Of a DNA stretch of 61,908 nt, positions 17,731 through 27,301 are shown piece after piece. The notes under the pieces are model-generated. The model was given only the letters and a program-made list of their open reading frames with translations. It was not told the DNA's origin and did not search any database. Positions within the stretch are counted from its first letter, which is position 1. Every line of letters begins with the position of its first letter. The stretch is from Streptomyces melanogenes (lineage in GTDB: Bacteria; Actinomycetota; Actinomycetes; Streptomycetales; Streptomycetaceae): assembly GCF_014649795.1 (NCBI RefSeq), contig NZ_BMTS01000033.1:1-61908 (forward strand), given 5' to 3'. The translations under genes and the position numbers were made by a program.

Positions 17731-18127
17731 GGCCCTGGGGGTGGCTGAGGGTTCGGCGCGGCTGTGGAAGGCGTTGGGCAGCCCAGTCGTGCAGCGTGGA
17801 GGAGGGGGCGCTATGGCGGCCGGGCTGTCCTTTCTCCGGGGCCGGTTGGCTGATGGCGCGGACGCGGCGATCGACGTCAGGCCCCAGCCGGGACACCTCC
17901 GGTGTGCCTGTTGCCTACCTGGTTGTGCACGCATTGTGTAGAGGCTCGGCACGCCACGCATACTCCCGCGCACCGCGTCGGCCTAGATTCGGTGTCGCCG
18001 GGGACGCCGTCTCGGCGTGAGCGCTGTACACCCCGACCATGCGGGCCCGCGTGGTGCGCAGCGCTCGGCGGGCGGCCATTCCAGCAACCTGTTCAGATCA
18101 GGCGATCACCACGGGAGGACTCGTATC
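17731..18127. other. Decayed ISL3 sequence and promoter region
   Basis: The first part still shows fragments of the ISL3 remnant in shifted frames. From about 17950 on there is no gene; this part must carry the promoter of the ricin-lectin gene at 18128. Confidence 0.35.
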
Positions 18128-18649
18128 ATGCGCACTCGCGCGCTACGTGCTGCGGCCACTGCCGCGTTGCTGCTCGGCTTCGCTCTGCCGGGTGTTTCTT
18201 CAGCCCACGCCGAAGCCTCGGGCGGCGAGATTCCCGGCATGCCGTTGATGAACATCCCTCCCTCCGGTCCACACAAATGTGCGACACCTCAGGGCAACAG
18301 CACCGCGAACGGAACGCGCATCACCCTGTGGGACTGCACGGGAAGTGACGCCCAGGTCTGGAGGTGGAGCGGCGACAGGATCGTGCACGAGCAGAGCGGA
18401 AAGTGCCTGACCCCGGAGGGTGACCGTATCTACTCCAACGGTGCGGTGCTGACCCTGTGGCCGTGTACGGGTGCCGAGAGCCAGGACTTCGACCAGTCCG
18501 AGTTGGATTTCTTCAGGAACATCAAGACCAGCCACTCCAACAAGTGCCTCACCAACTACGGGGGGAACTTCGGCAACGGCACCTGGGTGACCCTGTGGAC
18601 GTGCGCCGGCGGAGACCCCGCCGAGCAGAACTGGCACCTGGAGCTGTAA
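18128..18649 (+). CDS. Small secreted ricin-type beta-trefoil lectin
   Basis: A 173-residue protein with a strong GGGAGGA upstream of ATG 18128. Residues 1-30 are a Sec signal ending SAHA. The rest is a single trefoil of three repeats, each with a conserved Cys pair and an ending of the type LWDC...QVWRW, LWPC...QDF and LWTC...QNWHL. Such domains bind galactose-type sugars. The second repeat's QxW is degraded to QDF. It acts outside the cell, possibly in polysaccharide binding. No enzyme domain is attached and no operon partner is visible. Confidence 0.8.
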   Translation: MRTRALRAAATAALLLGFALPGVSSAHAEASGGEIPGMPLMNIPPSGPHKCATPQGNSTANGTRITLWDCTGSDAQVWRWSGDRIVHEQSGKCLTPEGDRIYSNGAVLTLWPCTGAESQDFDQSELDFFRNIKTSHSNKCLTNYGGNFGNGTWVTLWTCAGGDPAEQNWHLEL

Positions 18650-19306
18650 GCCATGGTTGCGGATGGCGACTTGATCAGCCATCACGGTCAGAACGAGGAT
18701 GGTTCCCGAAGCTACCCGGCACTCAACCGTGCCCGGCATCGCCCAGCAAGACGTACCGGTGCCACCTGCTCCACTCGGGTGGAGATGAGGATCGTGGCGC
18801 GTTCGTCACTGGGCGGCCGCCAGATCCACTCAGCGGTCCGACTACTTCAAGACCCACCCAGCCCCCAGCCCCCGTACCTCAGAGCCTGAGAACGGCGGTC
18901 GGCGACAAACTCGGCCGGGGCTGCGCTCTTGGGGCGCGAGCGGCGAGCACGATCGCCCTCCTGCTCCTCGCCGAGTCCATGGCACCCGACCTTGCTGGCG
19001 GGCGCCCGGGTCGGGATCTCCCTGGGCGCGACCACCGTCGTCATCGTGTCCATCGAGCCGGAGGGGACCCCGGCGACAGAACCTGAATCGTCTTCGTGCC
19101 CCACCGTGCCCGCCCCGGCCCGCCGTGACCACCGGGGCGTCGGCCCGGCCCCACCGCCCCGTACCGCTGCCACCAGCCAAGCCCCGCAACCACCAAGGAC
19201 CCAGACGGACCTCGTGACCGGAAGCCGGCGGCATCCAGTGATGCCGTCGGCTTCGTCCACCGCATGCCATCAGCACGACAAAACGTTGCACATGTGAGGA
19301 ACCGTT
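18650..19306. other. No gene recognised; one terminator-like hairpin
   Basis: No reading frame has convincing composition across 657 bases. A near-perfect stem, GCCGGCGGCATC with GATGCCGTCGGC around CAGT, lies at about 19225-19252 and may be a terminator. The last ~50 bases provide the promoter and ribosome site (GAGGAA) of the next gene. Confidence 0.35.
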
Positions 19307-19828
19307 ATGCCCAAGACCAGCATCATCCGACAGGTATACGCCGCTGGTGCCGCCGTGGCCGCTGCCCTCGTCCTCGCTGGACCCGCACCTGCCCAGGCCA
19401 GCACCACATCCCCCGTCACCTCCTGCCCGAACATCTGCGTTCTGGATGCCCGCGCCGGCGCCCACCCGGACTTCGACCGTCTGGTCTTCGACCTGGGTGG
19501 CACCGGCCTGCCCCAGGTGCGGGCCACCGCGAGCGCGGACGGCATGTATCACACGGCAGGTGACGACGAGATCAGACACCTGCAGATCTCGGGGAAGTCC
19601 TACCTGCTCCTCGACGTCTCCGGTGGAGTTGTTGCTCTCCCCAGCGGGCCTGACGCTTACGCCACCCCCCGGGTGCAGTCCGTTTCCCTGCCCTCCCTCA
19701 AGGGTGTGGAGTTGGCCGCGGGCTACGAGGGCAACGTGACGTTCGGCCTTGCGCTGGGCGACCACTCCCAGTACAAAATCTTCACCCTGACCTCTCCGAA
19801 CCGCGTCGTCGTCGACGTCTACCACTGA
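19307..19828 (+). CDS. Secreted AMIN-like domain protein
   Basis: A 173-residue protein with GAGGAA before ATG 19307. A Sec signal ends at AQA-ST (about residue 31). The mature part has a Cys pair near the start (SCPNIC), then H-x-DFDRLVFDLGG, a middle IRHLQISGKSYLLLDVSG and an ending LTSPNRVVVDVYH. This matches the AMIN-like domain of actinobacterial exported proteins, related to the peptidoglycan-binding AMIN fold. A wall-associated role is inferred. It is monocistronic as far as can be seen. Confidence 0.7.
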   Translation: MPKTSIIRQVYAAGAAVAAALVLAGPAPAQASTTSPVTSCPNICVLDARAGAHPDFDRLVFDLGGTGLPQVRATASADGMYHTAGDDEIRHLQISGKSYLLLDVSGGVVALPSGPDAYATPRVQSVSLPSLKGVELAAGYEGNVTFGLALGDHSQYKIFTLTSPNRVVVDVYH

Positions 19829-20409
19829 ACCCCGCCGGGAGCCGCCGCGCAGCGCCCGCTGATAGCGGCGGCCTCGGCTGTGGGTGACACAGGTTCGTCC
19901 TCGCCGTCGAGGTGACCCGGCGCCTCGTGTGACACCGCGGCCTCGACCGGGCCCACCACTTCAGGTGACATGTCCGGTCCCCAGGCCCCTGCCGGCAGCG
20001 GAGATGGAAGAGCGAAGGGCCGGGACGACTGCGTGCAGGCATGTGCCTCCCGAGAACCTCACCTCCCGATCCCCGACCGGAGCACACCCCCACCGTGAAG
20101 CAACGTCCCGTCGCCGAGCGAGCGACGTGCCAGCTGAAGATCGGAAACAGCTCCCGGAAAGCATCAGAACCGTGCTTTTCCGCATCGCCGCCAGTCATGT
20201 GCGGACAATTCATGGACGGTTTTGTCCTTGCGGCGTACGGTGACCGCGGCACCTCTATCGTCGAGGACTCATCCGCATCTCCGGGCGCGGACGGCAGATG
20301 GATGGGCCGATATGTCGGTCTGAGGTCTCCAGGGTCAGGGCGGCGAGCGGCGGCGGCATCTTGTTGACGTTTGCTGGCGGACCGAAGGCCAGGCGCGAAG
20401 GGGGCGCGG
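19829..20409. other. No gene recognised; upstream region of the caspase unit
   Basis: I see no coding frame in this 581-base stretch. TTGACG at about 20364 could be a -35 element for the EACC1-caspase pair, and GAAGGGGG at about 20397-20404 is its ribosome site. Confidence 0.35.
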
Positions 20410-20736
20410 GTGGGTACGGTCGAGATCTCGACAGAGGATCCGGACGATTTCGACATCCTGTTCGGTGAGCTGCAAGGCCGCAGCGGGATCGCGGTGGATG
20501 CCGTGCCCGCGCCGATGGAGCCCGAGGACCTCGGCACAGCGGTGGACCTGCTGACGGCAGCCTGTGCGTCGGGCGGTGCTGTCGCGGTGTTCTTGGGCAT
20601 CGTCAAGTCGCTGCTGGACTCAAGGGGGCCGGGCTTCGTCCTGAAGGTGCGGCACGGCACTGTCCGGTTGACGATCACTGCTGAAACCTTCGAAGAGGCC
20701 CGCCCGGTGCTGGAGGAATGGCTAGGTGGAGCGTGA
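20410..20736 (+). CDS. EACC1-like small adaptor of a caspase conflict system
   Basis: A 108-residue protein. GTG 20410 has GAAGGGGG six bases upstream; the longer frame begins with an unlikely TTG. It reads as a two-strand/helix/hydrophobic-helix/two-strand unit: VEISTEDPDDFDILF, a loop, DLLTAACASGGAVAVFLGIVKSLL (a membrane-like helix), VRLTITAETFEEARPVLEEWL. This matches the effector-associated constant component EACC1 described with caspase, trypsin and TIR effectors in multicellular bacteria. Its stop overlaps the next gene by 11 bases, implying coupled translation. The family call rests on pattern and context. Confidence 0.65.
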   Translation: MGTVEISTEDPDDFDILFGELQGRSGIAVDAVPAPMEPEDLGTAVDLLTAACASGGAVAVFLGIVKSLLDSRGPGFVLKVRHGTVRLTITAETFEEARPVLEEWLGGA

Positions 20737-22618
20737 CCTGAGCAGCTCCCGCGCCATCCTGATCGGTAACGGAGTCTACGCGGACTCAGGACTCCGGAAT
20801 CTACCTGCCGCCCAGTGCGTCAGCGCGATGGCCGACCTGCTGACCAGCGAGTTGTGCGGATGGCCGGCTGAGCGCGTGACGTGTTTGGTGGACGTGGCGT
20901 CGTCAGACGCCCTGGCCCGAGAAGTGATCAAGGCTGTCAGCGACGTCCAAGGCACACTTCTGGTGTATTACGTCGGCCACGGACTGCGCACCGGTGAGGG
21001 GCAACTCGCCCTGACAGTGGGCGACACCGACCCACGCTGGGTAGCGCTGCCCTACACCGCAATGCTCTATGAGGGTCTCGCCAAGATTCTCCGCAGTTGC
21101 CGGGCGGAGACCAAGCTCGTCCTCTTGGACTGCTGCCATGCCGAACTCGCCACCAAGTCCAATCATGTGTTCCAGTCGGCCGACGTCGAAGAGGCTCACC
21201 CGGTTGAGGGCCTGTACGTCATCGGTGCCAGCGCCAGCACCAAGAAGGCCAAGACGCCCGTCAACGGAACACTCACCTACTTCACCAAAGGCTTCTTGGA
21301 CATCGTGAGCAACGGCATCCGCGAGGTGTCGGCGCCGCACCTGCGCCTGGACCGGATCTTCCTTGAACTACACGCCCGGTTACGGGACGCGGGACTACCC
21401 GAGCCAGTGGAAAGCGGAGCCCGAGGGGCTCACGGTTTCCTCTTCGCCCGCAACGCCGCCCACCCTGACCACCCCAGGAAACCGCCGGAACCCCTCGCGC
21501 AACCTGCGGCCGGGCAGTTGCCCCTGCTGGACCGGCGCACGCTGCTGAGCGCTGTGGGCGCCGCCGGACTGACCGTCGCCAACACCGTCCTGACGCTCAC
21601 CCGCCGTCCTACCGGACCGGCGACGACGTCAGATCGCGGAGCCCCGAGCAGGACGTCCAACGCGGCAGCCGCCTCGCTGGGACAGCCACTCCTGGGCCAC
21701 ACCGACCGCATCTACTCAGTTGCCTTCCGGCCGGGCGGCCACGTCCTTGCCAGCGGCAGCCGCGACCAAACCGTCAGGTTCTGGGACCTGACGGATCCGC
21801 TGCACCCCACGCCCATCGGTCTCCCTCTCGACGGCCACACCGACACGGTCTATTCGGTGGTCTTCCACCCCGGCGGCAACCTGCTGGCCGACGCCAGCGC
21901 CGACCAGAAGGTCCGGCTGCTGAACGTCACCGCCCCCGCGAAACCAGCTGTTGCCAGCCGACCGACCACCGGCCATACCGACGCCGTCTTCTCCGTGGCA
22001 TTCAGCCCCAGCGGGGACCTGCTGGCCGGGGGCAGCGGCGACCGTACGATCCGACTATGGAACGTGACCGACTCCGCACACCCCACACTCGTCGGCACAC
22101 CCGTCTACGGGCACACTGATGCCGTCCTGTCGGTGGCCTTCAGCCACGACGAGAGCGTCATGGGCAGCGGCGGGTCGGACCACGCGGTCCGGCTGTGGAA
22201 CGTGGCGGACCCTCTGGCACCCATCGGCCCGGCGCTGCCCGGCCACACCGACCGCGTCTACAGCGTCACCTTCAGCCCGAACGGCCACCTGCTGGCCAGC
22301 GGCAGCGGTGACAGAACCATCCGCCTGTGGAAGGTCACCGACCCCGCGCGCCCGGTGCTCCTCGGCAACGCCACCGAACACAAGGACGCCGTCAACACCG
22401 TTGCCTTCAGCCCCAGCGGACAGGTCCTGGTCAGCGGAAGCAGCGACACCACGATCCGACTGTGGCGCGTGAGCGAATCCACTGGCCCGGTCGCCATCGG
22501 GGGTCCCCTGACCGGTCACCACGGCGCCGTCTACTCCGTGGCCTTCAGCCCGGACGGAAACCTGCTGGCGAGCGGCAGCGCCGACCAGACGATCCGCCTA
22601 TGGAAACTCGCGCGCTGA
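20726..22618 (+). CDS. Caspase-like peptidase fused to a TM segment and WD40 propeller
   Basis: A 630-residue protein from GTG 20726 behind GGAGG. Residues ~8-250 are a C14/caspase-fold peptidase with His85 in YYVGHG and Cys137 in LLDCCH. A single hydrophobic helix lies at about 268-290 (LLSAVGAAGLTVANTVL). Residues ~322-630 are seven WD40 repeats, each with GH-x(4)-V-x-SV-x-F-x-P and IRLW, enough for one closed propeller. The repeats are very alike, suggesting recent expansion. Together with the overlapping EACC1 gene it forms a predicted suicide or immunity module: propeller as sensor, caspase as effector. Catalytic residues are intact; role is inferred. Confidence 0.85.
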   Translation: MERDLSSSRAILIGNGVYADSGLRNLPAAQCVSAMADLLTSELCGWPAERVTCLVDVASSDALAREVIKAVSDVQGTLLVYYVGHGLRTGEGQLALTVGDTDPRWVALPYTAMLYEGLAKILRSCRAETKLVLLDCCHAELATKSNHVFQSADVEEAHPVEGLYVIGASASTKKAKTPVNGTLTYFTKGFLDIVSNGIREVSAPHLRLDRIFLELHARLRDAGLPEPVESGARGAHGFLFARNAAHPDHPRKPPEPLAQPAAGQLPLLDRRTLLSAVGAAGLTVANTVLTLTRRPTGPATTSDRGAPSRTSNAAAASLGQPLLGHTDRIYSVAFRPGGHVLASGSRDQTVRFWDLTDPLHPTPIGLPLDGHTDTVYSVVFHPGGNLLADASADQKVRLLNVTAPAKPAVASRPTTGHTDAVFSVAFSPSGDLLAGGSGDRTIRLWNVTDSAHPTLVGTPVYGHTDAVLSVAFSHDESVMGSGGSDHAVRLWNVADPLAPIGPALPGHTDRVYSVTFSPNGHLLASGSGDRTIRLWKVTDPARPVLLGNATEHKDAVNTVAFSPSGQVLVSGSSDTTIRLWRVSESTGPVAIGGPLTGHHGAVYSVAFSPDGNLLASGSADQTIRLWKLAR

Positions 22619-22860
22619 GCGATCGGCAGTCCATTGCTGCCGGTCAGTCAGAGGCCCGGGGCCATTGCGCTGTCGAAACAGATCTCGGTGCGGCCGGCAG
22701 CGCGACGGAGCCCGAGTGGCTATGTAGGTGAGCAGGGGTGGCGTTTGTCGTTCAGTGCGGGAGGCGGCTTCGTGCCGCGAAGGGTGATGTTGCCCAGTTT
22801 TGACGGCACTTGAAGCCTTGCAGGGGGACGATCGGTGTGCTTCTCCCGCTGGGGGTCCGA

Positions 22861-24402
22861 ATGCACATATCGACGAGCAAGGTCGAGCTGTACGCGGCGA
22901 TCCGCCGTGACCATCGTGCCGGTCTGTCGAGGCGTGCTCTGGAGCGGAAGTACGGGGCGACCTGGCGGACAATCCGCAGGGCCCTGGACTCGAACTGGCT
23001 TGAGCCCCGGAAGAAGCAGGCACCGCGTCCGACCCGGCTGGACCCGTTTAAGCCGGTGATCGACGGGATGTTGGAAGCAGACCTCGACGCGCCGCCGAAG
23101 CAGAAGCACACGGTCAAGAGGATCTTCGACCGGCTGCTGGATGAGCACGCGGCGGCCGGGATCTCCTACCAGATGGTCCGCGGCTATGTCGCGGTGCGGC
23201 GCAAGGAGATCCGGTGGGACCGGCCGTGGCCCGGAGGAGATGTGCGTCCCGCAGTCCCACATGCCGGGGGACGAAGCGGAGGTCGATGTCGGCGATGTCC
23301 ACATCGTGCTGGCGGGGGTGCCCACCCGCTGCTACCTGTTCTCGCTGCGGCTGTCGTACTCCGGCAAGGCGGTGCACCGGGTGTCGGCTTCCTGCGGCCA
23401 GGAGGCGTTTTTCGATGGCCATGTTCACGCGCTGTCCGTCCTGGGCGGGGTGCCCCGTGGCAAGGTGCGCTACGACAACCTGAAGACGGCGGTCGCCCAG
23501 GTCCTGGGCTTCTCCCGGCAGCGCACGGAACCGGAGCGGTGGATTGCTTTCCGTTCGCACTGGGGGATCGAGAGTTTCTACTGTCGTCCGGGAATCGAGG
23601 GCGCCCACGAGAAGGGCGGGGTGGGGGCCAGATCGGCTACTTCCGCCGCAACCACTTCGTGCCGGTCCCCGAAGTCGCCACCCTCGCCGAGCTGAACGAG
23701 ATGGTCGACCGGTGGGACCTTGAAGACGAGGGCCGGCGCATCCGCTCCCGTCCCCGAACGATCGGCGAGTACTTCGCGGTCGAACAGCCGCAGCTCAAGC
23801 CGCTGCCCGTCGAGCCGTTCGAGACGGACCGCTGGTTCACCCCGCAGGTCGACCGCTACGGACAGATCACGGTCCGCACAAACCGGTACCCGGTGCCGGT
23901 CCGGCTGATCGGCAAGACTCTCCGAGTGCTGCTGCACGCCTCCGAACTGGTGGTCTTCAACGACGGCCGGGAAGTGGCCCGGCACGAGAGGCTGAGCACG
24001 CAGGGCGGCTCGCGCCTGGTCCTCGATCACTACCTGGAAGCCCTGGTGCGCAAGCCGGGCGCCTTCCCCGGGTCAACAGCTCTGGAACAGGCTCGCTCGG
24101 CCGGCCGGTTCACGCCGGTCCACGACGACTGGTGGGACGCGGCCCGCGCGGCCCACGGCGACAAGGAAGGCACCAAGGCCCTCATCCAGGTGCTGCTGCT
24201 GGCCCGGCACATGAGCCACGAGCATGTGGTCGCCGGGCTCGCGGTCGCGCTGCGGGCCGGGGTGCTGACAGCGGACGCGGTCGCGCTGGAGGCCCGAAAG
24301 ATCGCCGACGGCGACGTGCCGGACCAGCCGATGCCCTCACCACCGCCAGAGCCCGGAGCGGTCGGGCCGGCATGGGCCACCGTCACCTTTCTCGCCGACT
24401 GA
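22861..24402 (+). pseudogene. istA: IS21 transposase IstA with two compensating frameshifts
   Basis: The frame from ATG 22861 gives the IstA N-terminal HTH (LSRRALERKYGATWRTIRRAL). Near 23220-23235 the homology jumps one frame (PEEMCVPQSHMPGDEAEVD) and continues through the DDE core (Asp in EVDVGD, Asp in YDNLK) to about 23625, where a one-base loss in the G-run GTGGGGG moves it back (GQIGYFRRNHFVPVPE). The catalytic core is thus out of frame over about 130 residues. The original frame has no stop there, so a full-length but scrambled protein would be made. Confidence 0.85.
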
Positions 24403-24509
24403 CGGCTGTCCCACCTGCCGCCCGACACCCGGCCGCTGCCGTCGGTTGCTGCCTATGACCAGCTGCTGCGACGGCGCGGCGGGAGTGCTCCGAGTGAGGG
24501 AGAAGCGAC

Positions 24510-25301
24510 ATGAACGCCAAACGCAACCGCGGGCTGACCGAGGAAGCCGCGACCACCGCCATCGACCAGGCATGCCGGATGCCCCGGCTGCCCACCATCC
24601 GCTACCAGTTCCCCGATCTCGCCGAGGCGGCGTCCCAGGAACAGAGGTCCTACCGGGGCTTCCTGGCGGAGCTGCTGCTGGCCGAGTGCGACGACCGGGC
24701 CCGCCGACGCTCGGAGCGGCGCATCAAGGCCGCCGGGTTCCCGCGCGAGAAGTCACTGCGGGCCTTCGACTACGACGCGAATCCCAACATCGACGCCGCG
24801 ACCATCAACACCCTCGCCACCTGCGAATGGGTCCGCAAGGGCCACCCGCTCTGCCTGATCGGCGACTCGGGCATGGGCAAGTCCCATCTGGTCATCGCGC
24901 TGGGGACCGAGGCGGCGGTGAAGGGGTACCGGGTGAAGTACGTCCTGGCGACCAAGCTGGTCAACGAGCTGGTCGAGGCCGCCGACGAGAAGCAGGTTGC
25001 CAAGACCATCGCCCGCTACGGACGCGTCGATCTTTTATGCATTGATGAACTCGGCTACATGGAACTCGACCGCCGGGGCGCCGAACTCCTCTTCCAGGTT
25101 CTGACGGAGCGCGAGGAAAAGAATTCTGTGGCAATCGCTTCGAACGAGTCGTTCGGCGGGTGGACGAAGACATTCACCGATCCCAGGCTCTGCGCGGCCA
25201 TCGTCGACCGCATCACCTTCGGCGGCAACATCATCGCGACCGGCACCGACTCCTACCGCCTCGCCCACACCAAAGCCCAGGCCGAACGATCCATCGAGTG
25301 A
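24510..25301 (+). CDS. istB: IS21 helper ATPase IstB
   Basis: A 263-residue AAA+ ATPase of DnaC type. Walker A is GDSGMGKSH near residue 123, Walker B is LLCIDELGY near residue 177, and a sensor Asn lies in IASNESF. The ribosome site GAGGGAGAAG precedes ATG 24510. IstB assembles on target DNA and stimulates IstA. Length is normal and the frame unbroken, unlike its partner istA. Confidence 0.9.
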   Translation: MNAKRNRGLTEEAATTAIDQACRMPRLPTIRYQFPDLAEAASQEQRSYRGFLAELLLAECDDRARRRSERRIKAAGFPREKSLRAFDYDANPNIDAATINTLATCEWVRKGHPLCLIGDSGMGKSHLVIALGTEAAVKGYRVKYVLATKLVNELVEAADEKQVAKTIARYGRVDLLCIDELGYMELDRRGAELLFQVLTEREEKNSVAIASNESFGGWTKTFTDPRLCAAIVDRITFGGNIIATGTDSYRLAHTKAQAERSIE

Positions 25302-25316
25302 CCACGTCCGCACGAA

Positions 25317-25790
25317 CTACCGGAGTGGTCCGCGCTCATCGATGAACACGGGGGGCGCTGACAAGAAGACATCGGCATTCACCGGGCCGTATGCGATGTT
25401 GAACGTGTCCAGCCAGTACGTCCAGCCCCGAATCCCCAGTGCACTGCTGAAACGATAGTTGAGCTGCCAGCGCACCCATTGGCCAGGGACGAGCCGGACA
25501 CCCGGCGGCCGCCGCTTCCGAGGCGGCAGGGCAAACGGCGACTGCACTCGCGGAAATACCCTCAGCCGATCATCTGCTTCACGGAGCTGGACATCGATCT
25601 TGCTCAGGGCTTCCCGGCCCTCATACGGCTCGAAGCCGTCGCGCTCATGCATCCGGATCACATGCGCGAGAGGAGCCGCCTCATGCGGGAGTGCGAAGCC
25701 GACCGGGGTCGCGTTCCTTCGAGCCGCAGCGTCCCCGCCTCGCGATTCCTTCGTCCAGGTCGTCCGGATCCACTGGACGGTGATCTCCAC
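25317..25790 (-). CDS. Hypothetical protein next to the IS21 end
   Basis: A 157-residue frame starting at GTG 25790. There is no signal peptide or membrane segment. The C-terminal half (WQLNYRFSS, GWTYWLDTFNIAYGP, VFIDERGPLR) resembles a conserved Streptomyces family of unknown function that usually ends in DERxxLR. The stop lies inside or against the IS21 right end, but the family-like ending suggests the gene is complete. The ribosome site is weak and the real start may be further upstream. Confidence 0.55.
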   Translation of the reverse strand: MEITVQWIRTTWTKESRGGDAAARRNATPVGFALPHEAAPLAHVIRMHERDGFEPYEGREALSKIDVQLREADDRLRVFPRVQSPFALPPRKRRPPGVRLVPGQWVRWQLNYRFSSALGIRGWTYWLDTFNIAYGPVNADVFLSAPPVFIDERGPLR

Positions 25791-26035
25791 AGCCGTTGCC
25801 CCTACCGCCTCGTCGAGGAGTCCATGCTACGGCCCTACTGTGACCTCCAGCGATAGGTGGCCACGGTCGGTGGGAAACTCGCTGACGAGTGGTCCGTACT
25901 CAAGGGTGGTTGGCCAGTTCGCCCAGAGATATCTGGCCACTGGGGCAGCGGCTTTTGTCGCTACAGCAAGACGGTCGAGGTGGCGGAGTGACCGTGATTG
26001 ATTGGCGGGAGGCAATACTGGGGCTTCTGCCCCCT
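25791..26035. other. Short gap without recognised gene
   Basis: No convincing coding sequence is seen between the two minus-strand genes. Confidence 0.3.
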
Positions 26036-26545
26036 CTATGAGTTGGTCTCGTTAACTGCGTCGATGAAGTGCTCGTACTCCTGTCTCGCCGCCCCCACGT
26101 GACGTGAAACTTCTGCCCACACAGCTTCGTGCCTGCGGTTCGGATCGGACGCACTCTGCAGCAGATGGCTGAGAGATACGAGGTGTTCGTGGGCCTGCCA
26201 TGCGGGCATGAACACTGCCCGGACACCGTCCAGTTGGAGCACGGAGAGTGCATCCGACGCTTTCTCGCGCTGCTGATCGGCGAGCGTCAAGGCTGAAGTC
26301 AGCTGCTCCGCCGCTGGGATGGCCCCCATCCTGAACAAGTCGGAAGCCTCGATCAGCGTTCGGTGGAAGTTACCCCAGGCCACCGCGAACGCCACGTGGG
26401 TGTCACGCTGAAACTGGCGTCGCCAATGATCCTTTTGTGTCTTGGCCTGGTGGCGGCCAGCGAAAGCAGCCGCCCCGATTGCACCTCCAGCACCTACCGC
26501 GGCTCCCAACAGGCCCGCCGCAGCGCCGACGATCACCGCGTCCAT
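26036..26545 (-). CDS. Membrane-anchored orphan protein
   Basis: A 169-residue protein from ATG 26545. Residues 3-29 are a glycine/alanine-rich membrane helix (VIVGAAAGLLGAAVGAGGAIGAAAFAG) followed by a basic stretch (RHQAKTQKDHWRRQFQRD), so the body is cytoplasmic. The body is helical and polar, ending in an EYEHFIDAVNETNS helix. The layout resembles the plus-strand protein at 27302: one N-terminal helix, basic patch, helical body, Q-EY near the end. I do not recognise a family. A longer frame to 26797 is open but its N-terminus is Arg-rich and unlike a protein start. Confidence 0.6.
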   Translation of the reverse strand: MDAVIVGAAAGLLGAAVGAGGAIGAAAFAGRHQAKTQKDHWRRQFQRDTHVAFAVAWGNFHRTLIEASDLFRMGAIPAAEQLTSALTLADQQREKASDALSVLQLDGVRAVFMPAWQAHEHLVSLSHLLQSASDPNRRHEAVWAEVSRHVGAARQEYEHFIDAVNETNS

Positions 26546-26841
26546 GGTCGCATTCTCTTGGTCCGCACAGATTCGCGCAGGCGAATCGAGAGCGTCGCGC
26601 GGTGTCCCATCTGTCCGCGCCCGTCGCCTCTGACGTCGCCAGCGCCGTCGCAGCGATCCGATGAGTGTGGGTTCGTCGCATTCACGGGCGATGCGCACGG
26701 TCGCGCGCACGCGGTTGACCAGGTGGCGGATGTCCCAGTCCGTCGCGTTCGGCTGGCCAAGTAGCATGCGAACGCCAACTATCGCTGAACGTCGCACCTA
26801 CCCCTCCATGCCAGCACGAGCACTCGCGCGCGTGAGCGACT

Positions 26842-26990
26842 TCAGTTCTCACCAATATTGATCTTCTCCACCAGTGACGCGTGACTCCCGAAGACGGCGA
26901 TAAACGCTTCCCGGAGAAGGTGAAACAGCCACCCGAGCCGGTCGAGCGTCCTGGCGAACTCGGGGGAGGGGTCGGCCAGGTTCTCCGGGG
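26842..26990 (-). pseudogene. Possible C-terminal fragment of an unknown protein
   Basis: The minus frame ending at 26842 reads PEFARTLDRLGWLFHLLREA and FIAVFGSHASLVEKI, which has the amphipathic composition of a real helix pair. Upstream in the same frame the sequence turns Pro/Arg-rich and unlike protein. It is either a decayed gene end or chance. Confidence 0.25.
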
Positions 26991-27301
26991 GATCAGGACA
27001 GGTCGATGGAACGCGGCCCGGCCGCTCGGCGTCCGCGTTCCGCACCGGGGATCCGCGAAAGGGGCCTGCGGTAACGATGGGTTGGGTGTTTCCGCCTGTG
27101 TGGCCCGCGCTGCGGTCACCTCGCCCAGGGGCTGCTCTCTGGGGCGGCCCCTGGGCGCGGTAGCCGCTGTGGGGGTCGGTCTCTTGCGCGCTGTGGCTTC
27201 CCGGCTCACCGTGGGCGGTGCTGTCTTTGCTGCGCGGTCTCTGGTTCGGTTTGGGGCGTGGCGGGAGAATGGAGTTCTGGTGTCGCGTGATCGGGGGGTC
27301 C

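Larger units (their letters stand above)
22740..25325 (+). mobile_element. IS21-family element with broken istA and intact istB
   Basis: The istA-istB order, sizes and spacing are those of IS21. Outer limits are estimates because I could not identify matching terminal repeats with certainty; the right end seems to lie just after the istB stop, near 25325. Its transposase gene carries two compensating frameshifts, so it probably cannot move unaided. Confidence 0.65.
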
